From CAYLLT01 sp964384465 (lineage in GTDB: Bacteria > Planctomycetota > Phycisphaerae > UBA1845 > PWPN01): a stretch of 64,000 nucleotides of DNA. Of the stretch, positions 26,085 through 35,545 are shown piece after piece; the first letter of the stretch is position 1; every line of letters begins with the position of its first letter. The notes under the pieces were generated by a model that was not told the origin of the DNA, ran no database searches, and saw only the letters and a program-made list of their open reading frames with translations. The stretch lies in contig CAYLLT010000001.1 in assembly GCA_964384465.1 (NCBI GenBank), forward strand, positions 76,595-140,594, given 5' to 3'. A program made the position numbers and the translations under genes.

Positions 26085-27845
26085 ATGACGAAGCTGCGAT
26101 TTATTTCCGCCGTCTATCCAACATTCCTGGCGACCATCGTTTTTGCTGAGGCGTCCGGCGGCACCGAGAACATGCCACCCATCCGGGAAATCACCGTCTT
26201 CAAGGACGGCCACGCCTTCGTACTTCACGAGGGCCGGGTGCCGACGGATGCGGATGGGAACGTCACGATGGATTACGTGCCCACGCCGGTGCTGGGGACT
26301 TTCTGGCCCTATTCCGCGGAAGACGGCGCCAAACTTAAGGGGGTGGTCGCCGGGCGTAGTGAGGTCACGAAGGAGCGGGCCGTGTCGGATTTGGAAGGGC
26401 TGCTCCGGGCCAACCCCGGCGCGGAGGTACTTGTCGGAACTGTGCCTTACGGCCAGGAGAAAGTAACACCTTTTGCCGCGACGCTGACCAGCATGCCCGC
26501 ACCGCCTGACGAAGCGCCGACCGCCACCCCCGTGGGGATTCCTTTGGGATCCTCCGCAACCACGCCCGCGCGCGTCGTGCTCCTCAAGACGCCGGAGGGG
26601 ACCAAGGCGGTTCGTCCCGACCGCATTCTCGAGGTGACTTTCCGCAATGAGTACAAGACGACCACCGCGCGCAAACAGTTCCAGAACCGCTTGACGCTCC
26701 AGTTCGACTGGCCGAACGACCAGCGGCCCAAGGAAGCTGCGGTCGGGATGGCCTATCTCCAGAAAGGGCTCCGCTGGATTCCGAACTATCGCCTCGATCT
26801 GGACGGCGAAGGTCATGCGGCAGTGAAAATGCAGGCCACGCTGATCAACGAGCTGGCGGATCTGCACGATGTGACGGTGCATCTGGTGGTCGGCGTACCC
26901 AAAATCGCATTTGAAGATAACGTCGATCCGATCTCTCTACAGAAGATCGCTGCCCAGGTCGCTTCGCAGATGTCGAGCGGATATCGCACGCCATACGCGT
27001 TCCCCAACGCGATCATGACCCAAACGGTTATGCCTCCTCGTGGAGCATTTGAACCAGCCGATGGGTCTGCCGACACTCTGCCGGACCTCGGTCCCAATGT
27101 CAGTACTGAGAAAAAGGAGGATCTGTTCGTCTTTTCGCTCAAAGGAATTACCCTTAAGAAGGGCGAGCGGATGGTGGTGCCCGTGAGCGAGTTCCAGGTG
27201 ACTTACAAAGACGTCTATCGGCTCGATCTGCCTTTCTCGCCGCCGGCGGAGGTGCGCTGCAACCTGGACACGACGCGGCAGCTCGAATTGGCGAAGGCCA
27301 TGCTGGTCCGCACGATGCATGTCATTCGCATCCAGAACACTGGAACATCACCGCTGACGACCGCTCCCGTGTTGGTGCTGTCGAAAGGCCGGGTACTCAG
27401 CCAGGCCCTGATGACCTACGCACCCGCGGGCGCCCAGAGCGACCTGGAGATCGCCACGGCAGTAGGCGTGAGCCACATAAAGGAGGAGAGCGAGACGAAG
27501 CGCACCGCCGACGCCGTGAGCTGGAACCGCAACGAGTACATGCGCGTAGACCTGGATGGCAGCATTACCATACGGAATCAGACGTCCAAGATCATCGACC
27601 TGGAGGTGCGCCGCGAAGTTCTCGGCACGCCCGATTCCGCTGATAAGGATGGCCAGATCAGAAAAATGAGCGCCCTCGATGATGAGGAGTTTCTATCGTC
27701 GCTGCCCCCGTGGTGGTCCGCCTATAGCTGGCCGGGCTACTGGAACCACTTGAACGGCGTCGGCCGGCTTTCCTGGACGCTGCATGTTGACGCAGGCCAG
27801 GAACAAAAGGTCACTTATAAGTGGCACTACTTCTGGAGACCGTGA
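26085..27845 (+). CDS. Secreted DUF4139-like protein
   Basis: 586 residues from ATG 26085 (GAGGAG seven bases before). Signal peptide of about 22 residues. Then ITVFKDGHAFVLHEGRVP, a typical beta-rich start of DUF4139-type (mucoidy-inhibitor-like) proteins, and a central block with FRNEYKTT...LQFDWPND and LIFNELADL-like strands. Function unknown, exported. It precedes arcC by 66 nt but has no visible tie to nitrogen metabolism. Confidence 0.65.
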   Translation: MTKLRFISAVYPTFLATIVFAEASGGTENMPPIREITVFKDGHAFVLHEGRVPTDADGNVTMDYVPTPVLGTFWPYSAEDGAKLKGVVAGRSEVTKERAVSDLEGLLRANPGAEVLVGTVPYGQEKVTPFAATLTSMPAPPDEAPTATPVGIPLGSSATTPARVVLLKTPEGTKAVRPDRILEVTFRNEYKTTTARKQFQNRLTLQFDWPNDQRPKEAAVGMAYLQKGLRWIPNYRLDLDGEGHAAVKMQATLINELADLHDVTVHLVVGVPKIAFEDNVDPISLQKIAAQVASQMSSGYRTPYAFPNAIMTQTVMPPRGAFEPADGSADTLPDLGPNVSTEKKEDLFVFSLKGITLKKGERMVVPVSEFQVTYKDVYRLDLPFSPPAEVRCNLDTTRQLELAKAMLVRTMHVIRIQNTGTSPLTTAPVLVLSKGRVLSQALMTYAPAGAQSDLEIATAVGVSHIKEESETKRTADAVSWNRNEYMRVDLDGSITIRNQTSKIIDLEVRREVLGTPDSADKDGQIRKMSALDDEEFLSSLPPWWSAYSWPGYWNHLNGVGRLSWTLHVDAGQEQKVTYKWHYFWRP

Positions 27846-27911
27846 TTCCGGCCGGTTCGGTCACCAATCGCTGAAGCGAACGGGCGGCCGAATTGGCGAT
27901 TGTGAGCATCC

Positions 27912-28892
27912 ATGCGTATGGTCATCGCTCTCGGCGGGAACGCCATCAGCCTGCCTTCCGAAGAGGGCAACATCGCGCAGCAGTTCGACCACACGCGCGA
28001 GACGATGCGCGTGATCGCCGATGTGATCGCCGCCGGCCATCACGTGATCCTCACGCACGGCAACGGGCCGCAGGTGGGCAATATCCTGCGGCGGTCGGAG
28101 ATTGCGGCCGAGCACAACGTTTATCCCATCCCGCTGGACCTCTGCGTCGCCGACACGCAGGGCGGCATGGGGTACATGATCTCGCAATGCCTGGAGAACG
28201 AACTACTGGTCCGCGGCATACGCCGCAACTGCGCCACCGTCATTACGACGGTGGTCGTCGATGAGCGCGACGCCGAATTCTCAAAACCGACCAAGCCGAT
28301 CGGCGTTTTCTATCACGAGGACGAGGCCAGGCGACATATCAAAAGCGGCTGGCACATGGTGCACGTTCCGAAGCGCGGCTGGCGGCGGGTGGTGCCGTCG
28401 CCGCTGCCGCGGGAGATCGTGGAGATCGATCTGATCCGCCGGCTCACCGACGCGGGCGACCTGGTCGTATGCTGCGGCGGCGGGGGCATCCCCGTCACCC
28501 GCCGGGCGCAGGGCGGTCTCCGCGGCCTCGAAGCGGTGATCGACAAGGATCGCACCGCGGCCCTGCTCGCAACTTCGTTGGATACCGACTGGCTGGTGAT
28601 CCTCACCAGCGTGCCCCAGGTGTGCACCGACTTCGGCACACCGAACGAGAAACCGCTCACCGACATCAGTATCGACCAGGCCCGGCATCTCCTGGACAAT
28701 CAGCAGTTTCCATCCGGCTCGATGGGCCCCAAGATCGAGGCCGCCATTGACTTTCTCCAGCGATCTGCCCGCCCCAACGCAAAGGTCCTGATCACGAACA
28801 CGCCGACGCTGATATCCGCACTCGATGGAAAAGGCGGCACCTGGATCCGCCGAGCTGGCGATTCTCGAATTGGAGTCGAAGCGGACCGCTGA
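27912..28892 (+). CDS. arcC: Carbamate kinase
   Basis: 326 residues, normal for the family. Amino-acid-kinase fold with VIALGGNAIS, THGNGPQVGN, CCGGGGIPV and DKDRTAALLA. It converts carbamoyl phosphate and ADP into carbamate and ATP, so it is the ATP-yielding last step after YgeW. E. coli has the paralogue YqeA beside ygeW. No arginine deiminase genes are in the window, which supports a purine-linked role. It converges with the amidohydrolase gene (28 nt gap). Confidence 0.95.
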   Translation: MRMVIALGGNAISLPSEEGNIAQQFDHTRETMRVIADVIAAGHHVILTHGNGPQVGNILRRSEIAAEHNVYPIPLDLCVADTQGGMGYMISQCLENELLVRGIRRNCATVITTVVVDERDAEFSKPTKPIGVFYHEDEARRHIKSGWHMVHVPKRGWRRVVPSPLPREIVEIDLIRRLTDAGDLVVCCGGGGIPVTRRAQGGLRGLEAVIDKDRTAALLATSLDTDWLVILTSVPQVCTDFGTPNEKPLTDISIDQARHLLDNQQFPSGSMGPKIEAAIDFLQRSARPNAKVLITNTPTLISALDGKGGTWIRRAGDSRIGVEADR

Positions 28893-28920
28893 GAGCGAAG
28901 TGTGCGGCGGATTGTCCAAC

Positions 28921-30264
28921 CTATCGCAATTCCGACATGCGCGACCATAGACGTTGCGATTCGGCCTCTGCCAGCCGAGACAATTCACCTTCATCGAGAG
29001 CGACCATCACGCGATCGCGCAGGCGCCAATGCCCACCGATCATCACGCTGCGGACGTGGCGGCTGCTCATGCCGAAGATGAGATGTTCGGCAATATTCTG
29101 ATTTGTCAGCGGTGTCGCCGGCACATAGTCGGTGACGATGATGTCGGCGGCGGCTCCGGGCTGCAACACGCCCAATTGAATCCCCAGAGATTGACTCGCG
29201 CGACGAGCTGAGTTGGCCAGCATCTGCACGCAATCCTCTGGCGAGAGACCGGCGTGAGCGTCCCGCGACTTGAACCACGCGGTATTCAGCTCGGCGAACA
29301 TATCGCTGCCGATGCCGTCGGTGCCCAGCTGAATCGGGCGCTCCATTCGGTCGAGCGGGGCATAGCCGACGGCGTTGTTCATGTTCGAGCGCGTGTTGTG
29401 GGCCAGCGTGACGGCTGATTCGCGTACGCGGGACAGATCGTGATTCGTGAGGTGTGTCCCATGCGCGAGAATTGAGGGTAATTCCAGCACGCCCGCGCGC
29501 GCCAGACGATCCAGCAGATCCGCCCCGTAATGCTCCCGACAAATCGCCGCATCGCAGGGGTCCTCGGCCACATGGATGTGCACGCCGGTTTGGAAGCGTC
29601 GGGCCAAGTCGGCCGTCCGGGCCAGCGATTCGTCACTCATCGTGAAGGCGGCGTGCGCACCGGCCAGCGCGGCAAATTGTGTGGCACCGGCGTCTCGCCG
29701 GTGAACCTGCACAGGCGGGACGCCTGTGCCACAGCGCTTGAGATACCGCTCGTTTTCAGCCAGCCCCGCATCGCGACCGCCCATACCATTGCGGTCAGTC
29801 GTCTCATAGCACAGCACGCCGCGAACACCCGCGCGAGACAACCCCCGCTCGATGGCATCGAGGCTGCCGTCTATGGCCGACGGCGAAGCATGATGGTCGA
29901 TGACCGTCGTAGTGCCGCACCGCAGGGCTGAAACCGCGCCGACCATCGCGCTCAACTCCACCAGCGGCAAATCCAGCGCCCGATCCAGCCGCCACCAGAC
30001 GTACTCCAGAATCTGATGGAAATTCACCGGCGCTTGCGGCGGCGATGGCATACCCACCGCGAGAGCTGAATAGAGGTGCGTGTGACCGTTGACCAGCCCC
30101 GGCATGACCACCGCTTCACCGGCATCGATCACTGTGTCGCCAGGCTCGGCCGTGACGGACGGGCCCACGGCGGCGATCGTGGCGCCATCAATCCGCACGC
30201 CGCCCTTGCACACCTGTGGCGGATCAATGTCGAGCAGTATCGCATTTTGGATCGTGATGGCCAT
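28921..30264 (-). CDS. ssnA: SsnA-type amidohydrolase (cytosine/guanine deaminase superfamily)
   Basis: 447 residues, about 17 of them an insertion. Metal-dependent hydrolase with HTHLYSAL (first His pair), the loop HHASPSAI, HIHVAED, ILAHGTHL and LGTDGIGSD (last Asp). SsnA proteins belong to the selenium/purine cluster and are needed for uric acid degradation in gut bacteria. The start is 3 nt after the PLP-enzyme stop, so it is the last gene of a minus-strand operon. An in-frame GTGVPPVQVHRRDAGAT segment (29681-29732) interrupts it between LKRC and FAALAGAHA. Confidence 0.88.
   Translation of the reverse strand: MAITIQNAILLDIDPPQVCKGGVRIDGATIAAVGPSVTAEPGDTVIDAGEAVVMPGLVNGHTHLYSALAVGMPSPPQAPVNFHQILEYVWWRLDRALDLPLVELSAMVGAVSALRCGTTTVIDHHASPSAIDGSLDAIERGLSRAGVRGVLCYETTDRNGMGGRDAGLAENERYLKRCGTGVPPVQVHRRDAGATQFAALAGAHAAFTMSDESLARTADLARRFQTGVHIHVAEDPCDAAICREHYGADLLDRLARAGVLELPSILAHGTHLTNHDLSRVRESAVTLAHNTRSNMNNAVGYAPLDRMERPIQLGTDGIGSDMFAELNTAWFKSRDAHAGLSPEDCVQMLANSARRASQSLGIQLGVLQPGAAADIIVTDYVPATPLTNQNIAEHLIFGMSSRHVRSVMIGGHWRLRDRVMVALDEGELSRLAEAESQRLWSRMSELR
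29681..29732. repeat. In-frame GTGVPPV palindromic element inside ssnA
   Basis: Two hairpins, CCGGCGTCTCGCCGG and CACAGGCGGGACGCCTGTG, back to back. Encoded on the minus strand as GTGVPPVQVHRRDAGAT. The flanking protein is continuous in the family. The element is shared with intergenic copies at 23195-23212. Confidence 0.8.
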
Positions 30265-30267
30265 ATA

Positions 30268-31662
30268 TTAGACGCGAAATCCCCCGTGATCGGCGCGATA
30301 TTTCGCGATTTTCCGGTCATAAGCATGGACCTTCTCGTATTCGGCCTCCCAATAGTCCTGCCGCTCCATGGCTGACAGCAATTCATCGCTGTAGCCGAAA
30401 CGTTGCCACATCTGCCGTTTGTCGCGGTGCAGCCGGGCTTTTTGTTGCGGCGAACGCACGTCGAGGAATTCGTCGGTACTTGCCTCCAAAAAGATCCGCT
30501 CGAACCACTCCTCCATCCGCCCATTGTCGATCGCGCCGCTGGTCCGCTCGGCCAGATCGACCATAACAGACGGATAACGATCGAAACCGTCGGTCGCAAC
30601 CGTGACGACATTCGCGTCGGCCGGCAGGTCCAGCTTTTTGGCAGTCTTGATCGCGCCCAGGATGTTGCACAGGCTGCTGATGCCGAACCGGTGCGGCAAT
30701 ACGGAAGCCAGCCGGGCATCGAGGCCGCATCGCGAGCTGAGCATCGTCGCGCCTTCCTGAAATAGCTTGAGGCCCCGCACGCAATCGTCGTCGTGGATTA
30801 GTGCGACGTAATCCGTCGTCAGCACGTTGTGAATGAGCACGACCATCTTGTCGCCGATGCCCTCGATGCGGTGCTGGCCCTGTCCGCCGTCGTAAAGCGT
30901 GCTGCACTCGCGCGGCTCCAATGCCACCACCGCGCAATCGGAGAAGAGCGTCTTGACGTGGTCACCCGCGGCGATGGTGCCGGCCGATCCCGGCGCGCTC
31001 ACGAACGCGGCGATGCGGCCGTCGCCCACGCCCTTAACCGTTTCCACGGCAGCGGTGCCGGTGACGTGCCGGTGAAAGCGATAATTCGGCATCATCTCAA
31101 ACTGCGCGAGCACGAATTGATTCGGCCGGCTCTTGATCTCCTGCACGCGTTCGAGCACGAGAATCACGTCGCTCTCCGTGCCGGGCGTGAGATCAAGCTC
31201 ACCACCATACTGCCGGATGCGTTCGTACCGCTCATCGCTCATGTCATCGGGCATGATGACGGTGGCGGGATAACCCTTGAGCCGGCTGACATACGCGACG
31301 CCAATGCCGAAGTTGCCTGTGCTCGGGCCTATCATGCGCGTGCCCGGCTTGACCAGCCCGTCCACCTCCGCTTCAGCGAGGATCGAGTACGCGGGCCCGA
31401 CTTTATGCGAGCCGGAAGGAAAACCGGACCCACACAGCACCACGATCTGACAGCGCACGCCGGTGAGCGCCGGCGGCAGCAGCACGCGCTGAAGCTCCGG
31501 CGTATCGCCCGACCAGCCGTACCAGTTGATGTTGAACAGGTTGGCCGGGTCCATCTCGCGGACGCGCAGGACGCCGGCCGCCTTGCGGCACACCGCCGCC
31601 GGCAACGTCCACGGCTGCTGCATTTCAGTGTACGTCGGGCCAGGAACAAAACGATCACTCAT
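30268..31662 (-). CDS. Fold-type II PLP enzyme, DpaL-like ammonia-lyase role suspected
   Basis: 464 residues. Schiff-base Lys in SGSHKVGPA (about residue 87), phosphate loop SAPGSAGTI and cofactor loop STGNFGIG. This is the threonine synthase/cysteine synthase/diaminopropionate-lyase superfamily, in a long variant. In the purine cluster the matching enzyme is YgeX/DpaL, which splits 2,3-diaminopropionate into pyruvate and ammonia; the protein here is longer than DpaL and the assignment is by context. It lies 19 nt after the ThrC-like gene and 3 nt before ssnA. Confidence 0.75.
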   Translation of the reverse strand: MSDRFVPGPTYTEMQQPWTLPAAVCRKAAGVLRVREMDPANLFNINWYGWSGDTPELQRVLLPPALTGVRCQIVVLCGSGFPSGSHKVGPAYSILAEAEVDGLVKPGTRMIGPSTGNFGIGVAYVSRLKGYPATVIMPDDMSDERYERIRQYGGELDLTPGTESDVILVLERVQEIKSRPNQFVLAQFEMMPNYRFHRHVTGTAAVETVKGVGDGRIAAFVSAPGSAGTIAAGDHVKTLFSDCAVVALEPRECSTLYDGGQGQHRIEGIGDKMVVLIHNVLTTDYVALIHDDDCVRGLKLFQEGATMLSSRCGLDARLASVLPHRFGISSLCNILGAIKTAKKLDLPADANVVTVATDGFDRYPSVMVDLAERTSGAIDNGRMEEWFERIFLEASTDEFLDVRSPQQKARLHRDKRQMWQRFGYSDELLSAMERQDYWEAEYEKVHAYDRKIAKYRADHGGFRV

Positions 31663-31681
31663 CTCAAGACCACTCCGAATT

Positions 31682-32905
31682 CTACTCTTCGCAGAGTCGC
31701 CGGACGGCTTCCAGCTCCGGCGGGATGTCGATCGGCACCCCGGCGGCCTGCATGGCCGATCGCGTGTCCTTCAGCCCGCTGCCGGTGATCATGCAGAGAA
31801 CCGACGCGCTTCGGGGGATGATACCCTTCTCAACCGCTTTGCGTACGCCGGCGACTGCCGCTGCCGCCGCCGGCTCGGCGAAAACGCCCGCCAATCGGCC
31901 CGTCTGCCGGATCGCGGACAGGATGCACTGATCCGAGACTTCAACGAAATTACCGCCGCTGGCTCGCACGGCCGAGATGGCCTTCTCCTGATTCCGCGGC
32001 ACCGGCACGTCGATGCTGTCCGCGACGGATTGCTCGAACGCCGCCGCATCCACCGCCTCGCCGTGAAAAGCTTTCGCCACCGGCGCGACCGCGCTCGCCT
32101 GCACGCCCAGCAGCTTCGTCCCCCAGTCAATCAGGCCGAGATCGCGCATCTGCCGCAGGCCCTTGCCGATGCCCGCGATGGTACACCCATCGCCCACGCT
32201 GACCGCCACCCAGTCCGGCGGATCGTGCCGGCACTGCTCGGCGATCTCCAGGCCCGCCGTCTTTTTGCCCTCCACGAGATACGCATTGATCGCGCAGTTC
32301 CGGTTGTACCAGCCGAACGCCTCGCAAGCTTTGCTGCACAATTCGTACGCCTGCGCGTAGCTGCCCTGCACGCGGAAGACAGTTGCGCCGTAGATCAGCA
32401 ATTGTGCGATCTTCGGCTCGGGCGCCTGCTTCGGAACGAAGATCACAGCCCGCAGTCCGGCCATCGCGGCGTAACCGGCCAGACTGCTGGCGGCATTGCC
32501 CGTCGATGCACACGCAATTGTCTCGGCCCCGGCAGCCATCGCCCGCATCACACCCACCGATGAGGCGCGATCTTTGAACGAAGCCGTGGGGTTTCGTCCT
32601 TCATCCTTGAGCCGCAGTGAAGCGACGCCGATCTCCGCCGCCAGCCGCGGCGCGGGAACAATCGGCGTCCATCCCACCGGCCAATCCGGCGCAGTCTCGA
32701 TCGGCAGCAGCTCGCGATATCGCCAATGCGTCTGCGGACGCCCCTCCAAAGCTGCCCACGTCAGCGACGCTTTCGCCCTCGCCGTATCGTAATGCACGTC
32801 CAGAATACCGCGATTCGTTCCGCAAGCGGCGCAAGTGTACAGGGCCTGCTGAGAGGCATAGCCCCGCCCGCACGATATACACGTCAATTGGGTCACCAGC
32901 GACAT
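31682..32905 (-). CDS. Threonine-synthase-like PLP enzyme with zinc ribbon
   Basis: 407 residues. N-terminal rubredoxin-like C9-x2-C12 ... C25-x2-C28, typical of class-II threonine synthases. PLP Lys in PTASFKDRA (about residue 111), STGNAASS, VSVGDGCTIAG. It may be a true threonine synthase, but it sits inside the putative purine operon with another PLP enzyme and no homoserine genes next to it. Action on diaminopropionate, O-phosphoserine or a related amino acid is equally possible. Confidence 0.82.
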   Translation of the reverse strand: MSLVTQLTCISCGRGYASQQALYTCAACGTNRGILDVHYDTARAKASLTWAALEGRPQTHWRYRELLPIETAPDWPVGWTPIVPAPRLAAEIGVASLRLKDEGRNPTASFKDRASSVGVMRAMAAGAETIACASTGNAASSLAGYAAMAGLRAVIFVPKQAPEPKIAQLLIYGATVFRVQGSYAQAYELCSKACEAFGWYNRNCAINAYLVEGKKTAGLEIAEQCRHDPPDWVAVSVGDGCTIAGIGKGLRQMRDLGLIDWGTKLLGVQASAVAPVAKAFHGEAVDAAAFEQSVADSIDVPVPRNQEKAISAVRASGGNFVEVSDQCILSAIRQTGRLAGVFAEPAAAAAVAGVRKAVEKGIIPRSASVLCMITGSGLKDTRSAMQAAGVPIDIPPELEAVRRLCEE

Positions 32906-32964
32906 GGCCGGCTGAGGATATCACGCAGCGATGGTGATTCCAAGCATGAACGCTGTACCGCGCC

Positions 32965-34119
32965 TCACTTGCCTGCCAGCGCTGGACGCGATGCGGATAG
33001 GAACGCGATCGGCTCCGCCGTTCGATCATCGATAGTCAGGTCCGCCAGTATCGATCCGATGATCGGAGCGAACTTGAAGCCGTGGCCGCTGAAGCCGGCG
33101 GCAAAGATGACGTTGGGATGGGCGGGGTGACGGTCGACGATGAAGTGCTCGTCGGGCGTCATCGTGTACATGCAGACAGAGTACCTGTTTAACCGATCTC
33201 CGACGCGCGGGAGATGCTTGTCGATGAACCGCCGCACGACAATCGTATCTTCAGGATGAAGCGTGCGGTCCAGCTCGTCAGCGCGCTCGACCCGCTCGCC
33301 GCCGCTGTGATGAGCCACCTTGATCCCGTCGCTGTCGATCACGGGAAAACCGTACACAAAACCGTCGGCCGTCTCGAAGCCGAACACCAGACAGCCGCGT
33401 CCGAGGTCGTAAGAATCGTCGGTCGTGTCGAACCAGAATACGACCTTGCGCCGCACCTCGAGCGGCAGCCGCAATTCGGACAGTAACTGCCCCGCCCACG
33501 GCCCACCGCAGATCAGCAGTGTGGCGGCCGAATGGGTGCCGCTTTCCGTACTGACCTCCACCGCGCCCTGCTTCACCGACCAGCTTTTGACAGCCGTACC
33601 GGCGAGAATGGTCGCCCCGTGCGCCACCGCCCGGTCAACATGAGCGTGAACGCAGGCTTCGACTCTGAGGAACCCCGCGTCCGGCTCGAACAGCACCGAT
33701 TGATCGTCGTTGATGACAAAACCGTTGAACCGTTTCCGCGCCTCGGCCACGGTCAGCGTCTGAATGTCGAGTTGATGCTCGCGTGCCGACCGCTGAACGC
33801 CGGGAATGATGAATCCATCCGGCGGCCCCACCAGCAGCAGTCCCGTCTGGTGGAAGAGCTCCTCGTCGCACTCCGTCTCCAGATCGCGCCACAACTCATA
33901 CGCGCGTTGCAGCAGCGGCACATAAGCGGGATGCTCGAAGTACGCCTTGCGGATGATCCGCGTCTGCCCGTGCGAGCTGCCGCGATCGTGCCCGATGTGG
34001 AACTGCTCAAGGCCGAGCACCTTGATCCCGCTGCGGGCCAGATGGTACAGCGCGGCACTGCCCATCCCGCCCACGCCGATCACGATGGCATCGTATGTGT
34101 TACTTCTTCGCACTGGCAT
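32965..34119 (-). CDS. Sarcosine oxidase/N-methyl-tryptophan oxidase-like flavoprotein
   Basis: 384 residues, the length of monomeric sarcosine oxidase. Rossmann start AIVIGVGGMGSAALYHLA, GLEQFHIGHDRGSSHGQTRIIR and the C-terminal FSGHGFKFAPIIG. These enzymes oxidise N-methyl amino acids with oxygen to aldehyde, amine and peroxide. The usual covalent-FAD Cys position falls in the ...YTMTPDEHF region, where no Cys follows the MYT, so covalent attachment is uncertain. It starts 20 nt inside the upstream small gene. Confidence 0.85.
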   Translation of the reverse strand: MPVRRSNTYDAIVIGVGGMGSAALYHLARSGIKVLGLEQFHIGHDRGSSHGQTRIIRKAYFEHPAYVPLLQRAYELWRDLETECDEELFHQTGLLLVGPPDGFIIPGVQRSAREHQLDIQTLTVAEARKRFNGFVINDDQSVLFEPDAGFLRVEACVHAHVDRAVAHGATILAGTAVKSWSVKQGAVEVSTESGTHSAATLLICGGPWAGQLLSELRLPLEVRRKVVFWFDTTDDSYDLGRGCLVFGFETADGFVYGFPVIDSDGIKVAHHSGGERVERADELDRTLHPEDTIVVRRFIDKHLPRVGDRLNRYSVCMYTMTPDEHFIVDRHPAHPNVIFAAGFSGHGFKFAPIIGSILADLTIDDRTAEPIAFLSASRPALAGK

Positions 34120-34492
34120 TCTTGGGCTGCTGCTTGAGACCGGCCATAAACGTCACCAGATCGCGGATTTCACGCGGCGTCAGCAGCTCGGTCACGTTCT
34201 CCGGCATCGCCGACAAGCCTTCCTTGCGTTTCTGGATGTCGCTCTTGTTCACCTCGACACGTCTGCCTTCACTATCCAGCAGCACAATCTTTTTGTTGTC
34301 ATCTTCCACAATCCGCCCGTTGTATGCCTCATCCTGCGTAAACAGCAGTTCGTCCGCTGCATGAAGGTTTTTTACAATCGTTTCAGGCGTATCGGCGGGC
34401 TCATCCGCGCCGGCAGCGGGACCGGTTATGCAAAGCAGCACCCCGGCCACGCAGAAGAAGAGTTGAAGCAGGACAATTCGCACCAGCGGCAT
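34100..34492 (-). CDS. Small exported protein with cytochrome-like C-terminus, no haem motif
   Basis: 130 residues from ATG 34492 (an ATG also lies at 34498). A signal peptide is clear, and the end SAMPENVTELLTPREIRDLVTFMAGLK is the terminal helix of planctomycete c-type cytochrome domains. CxxCH is absent, so it cannot hold haem covalently. It overlaps the flavoprotein start by 20 nt. It could be a remnant of a larger dehydrogenase-cytochrome protein. Confidence 0.65.
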   Translation of the reverse strand: MPLVRIVLLQLFFCVAGVLLCITGPAAGADEPADTPETIVKNLHAADELLFTQDEAYNGRIVEDDNKKIVLLDSEGRRVEVNKSDIQKRKEGLSAMPENVTELLTPREIRDLVTFMAGLKQQPKNASAKK

Positions 34493-34650
34493 GAGCAATC
34501 AAACTCCGGAATATGACCCGCGAAGTATATCGAATCGCCCTCCGAGCATCCATCCGTTTGAACGAATAGATAACCGATTGCCGCAACTCGTCCGAATCTA
34601 TACACTGGAATGACGCCTGATCGGACCCGATCACGTCCCGGGACGTTCCA

Positions 34651-35460
34651 GTGTTCTACCAGCCGCAACATCTCGAAGAGGCCCTGAAGCTCAAAGCCGA
34701 GTTGGGCAAGGACATCACGCCGTTGTCGGGCGGAACGGACCTGCTCGTCGCGCTCAACCGCCGGCAGTGGAATCCGCAGAATATCCTGGACATGACCCGC
34801 ATCGCCGGAAACGAAGAGGTTCGCCGCGAGAACGGTTCCTATGTGATCGCCGGCGGCGCGAATTACACGCAGCTTACGCAGCTCCCGATCGCTGCGCTCG
34901 TGCAGGCGTCATTGAGCATCGGCGGACCGCAGATTCGCAACCGCGGCACACTCGCCGGCAATCTCGCTACCGCATCCCCGGCGGGCGACGGCTGCGTCGC
35001 GCTGCTGGCGCTCGACGCGACCATCGAAATCATGCACGCGAAGCGCGGACGGCATGAGATCTCCGCCCGCGAATTCTTCCTCGATTACCGCCGCACAAAG
35101 CTCGAGCCCGACGAACTCATCACCGGTATCCGCATCCCCGCCGACTGGACCACCGCCTGGTACAAGATCGGCAAGCGCGGCTCGGTGAACATCAGCCTGG
35201 TCTGCTGCGCGATCGGCCGTTCGCCGCAGGGCCGGTTCTGTGTCACATTCGGCTGCGTCGGCCCATATCCGCTGCGAACGCCGAAAGCAGAAAAACTATT
35301 GTCAGAGAATACCATCACCCCCTCCCTCATCGACGAAGCCGCCGACACGGTGTTGAACGAAGTAGCCCCCATCGACGATCACCGCGGCTCAGCCGCCTAT
35401 CGGAGAGCCATGTGCGCGACGTTATTGAAACGCCTGCTAACTGAAACGTTCATGAGATGA
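34651..35460 (+). CDS. Xanthine dehydrogenase FAD-binding subunit
   Basis: 269 residues from GTG 34651. CoxM/CutM family: PLSGGTDLLVAL (first FAD loop), GGPQIRNRGTLAGNLATASPAGDG (second FAD loop) and the C-terminal CO-dehydrogenase flavoprotein domain. It passes electrons from the FeS subunit to FAD and an acceptor. First gene of the three-gene operon to 38553, divergent from the flavoprotein operon. It is 86 nt before the 2Fe-2S subunit, the gap holding a palindrome. Confidence 0.9.
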   Translation: MFYQPQHLEEALKLKAELGKDITPLSGGTDLLVALNRRQWNPQNILDMTRIAGNEEVRRENGSYVIAGGANYTQLTQLPIAALVQASLSIGGPQIRNRGTLAGNLATASPAGDGCVALLALDATIEIMHAKRGRHEISAREFFLDYRRTKLEPDELITGIRIPADWTTAWYKIGKRGSVNISLVCCAIGRSPQGRFCVTFGCVGPYPLRTPKAEKLLSENTITPSLIDEAADTVLNEVAPIDDHRGSAAYRRAMCATLLKRLLTETFMR

Positions 35461-35537
35461 ATCCGCAGATGACGCAGATGTTCATAGATGAAAAACAAAG
35501 AAATCCAAATCTGCGTTCATCTGCGCCATCTGCGGAT
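35461..35537. repeat. Inverted repeat ATCCGCAGATGACGCAGAT
   Basis: Arms 35461-35490 and 35508-35537 (ATCCGCAGATGACGCAGATG / CATCTGCGCCATCTGCGGAT) pair across an AAA-rich loop between two operon genes. The family recurs at 47866-47895 and 53178-53205. Confidence 0.75.
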
Positions 35538-35545
35538 AAAAAACG

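Noticed and set aside
30829..31788. Long open frame on the plus strand (319 codons)
   Set aside because: It is antisense to the PLP-enzyme gene; the translation has no protein-like pattern and the minus-strand frame has clear PLP motifs.
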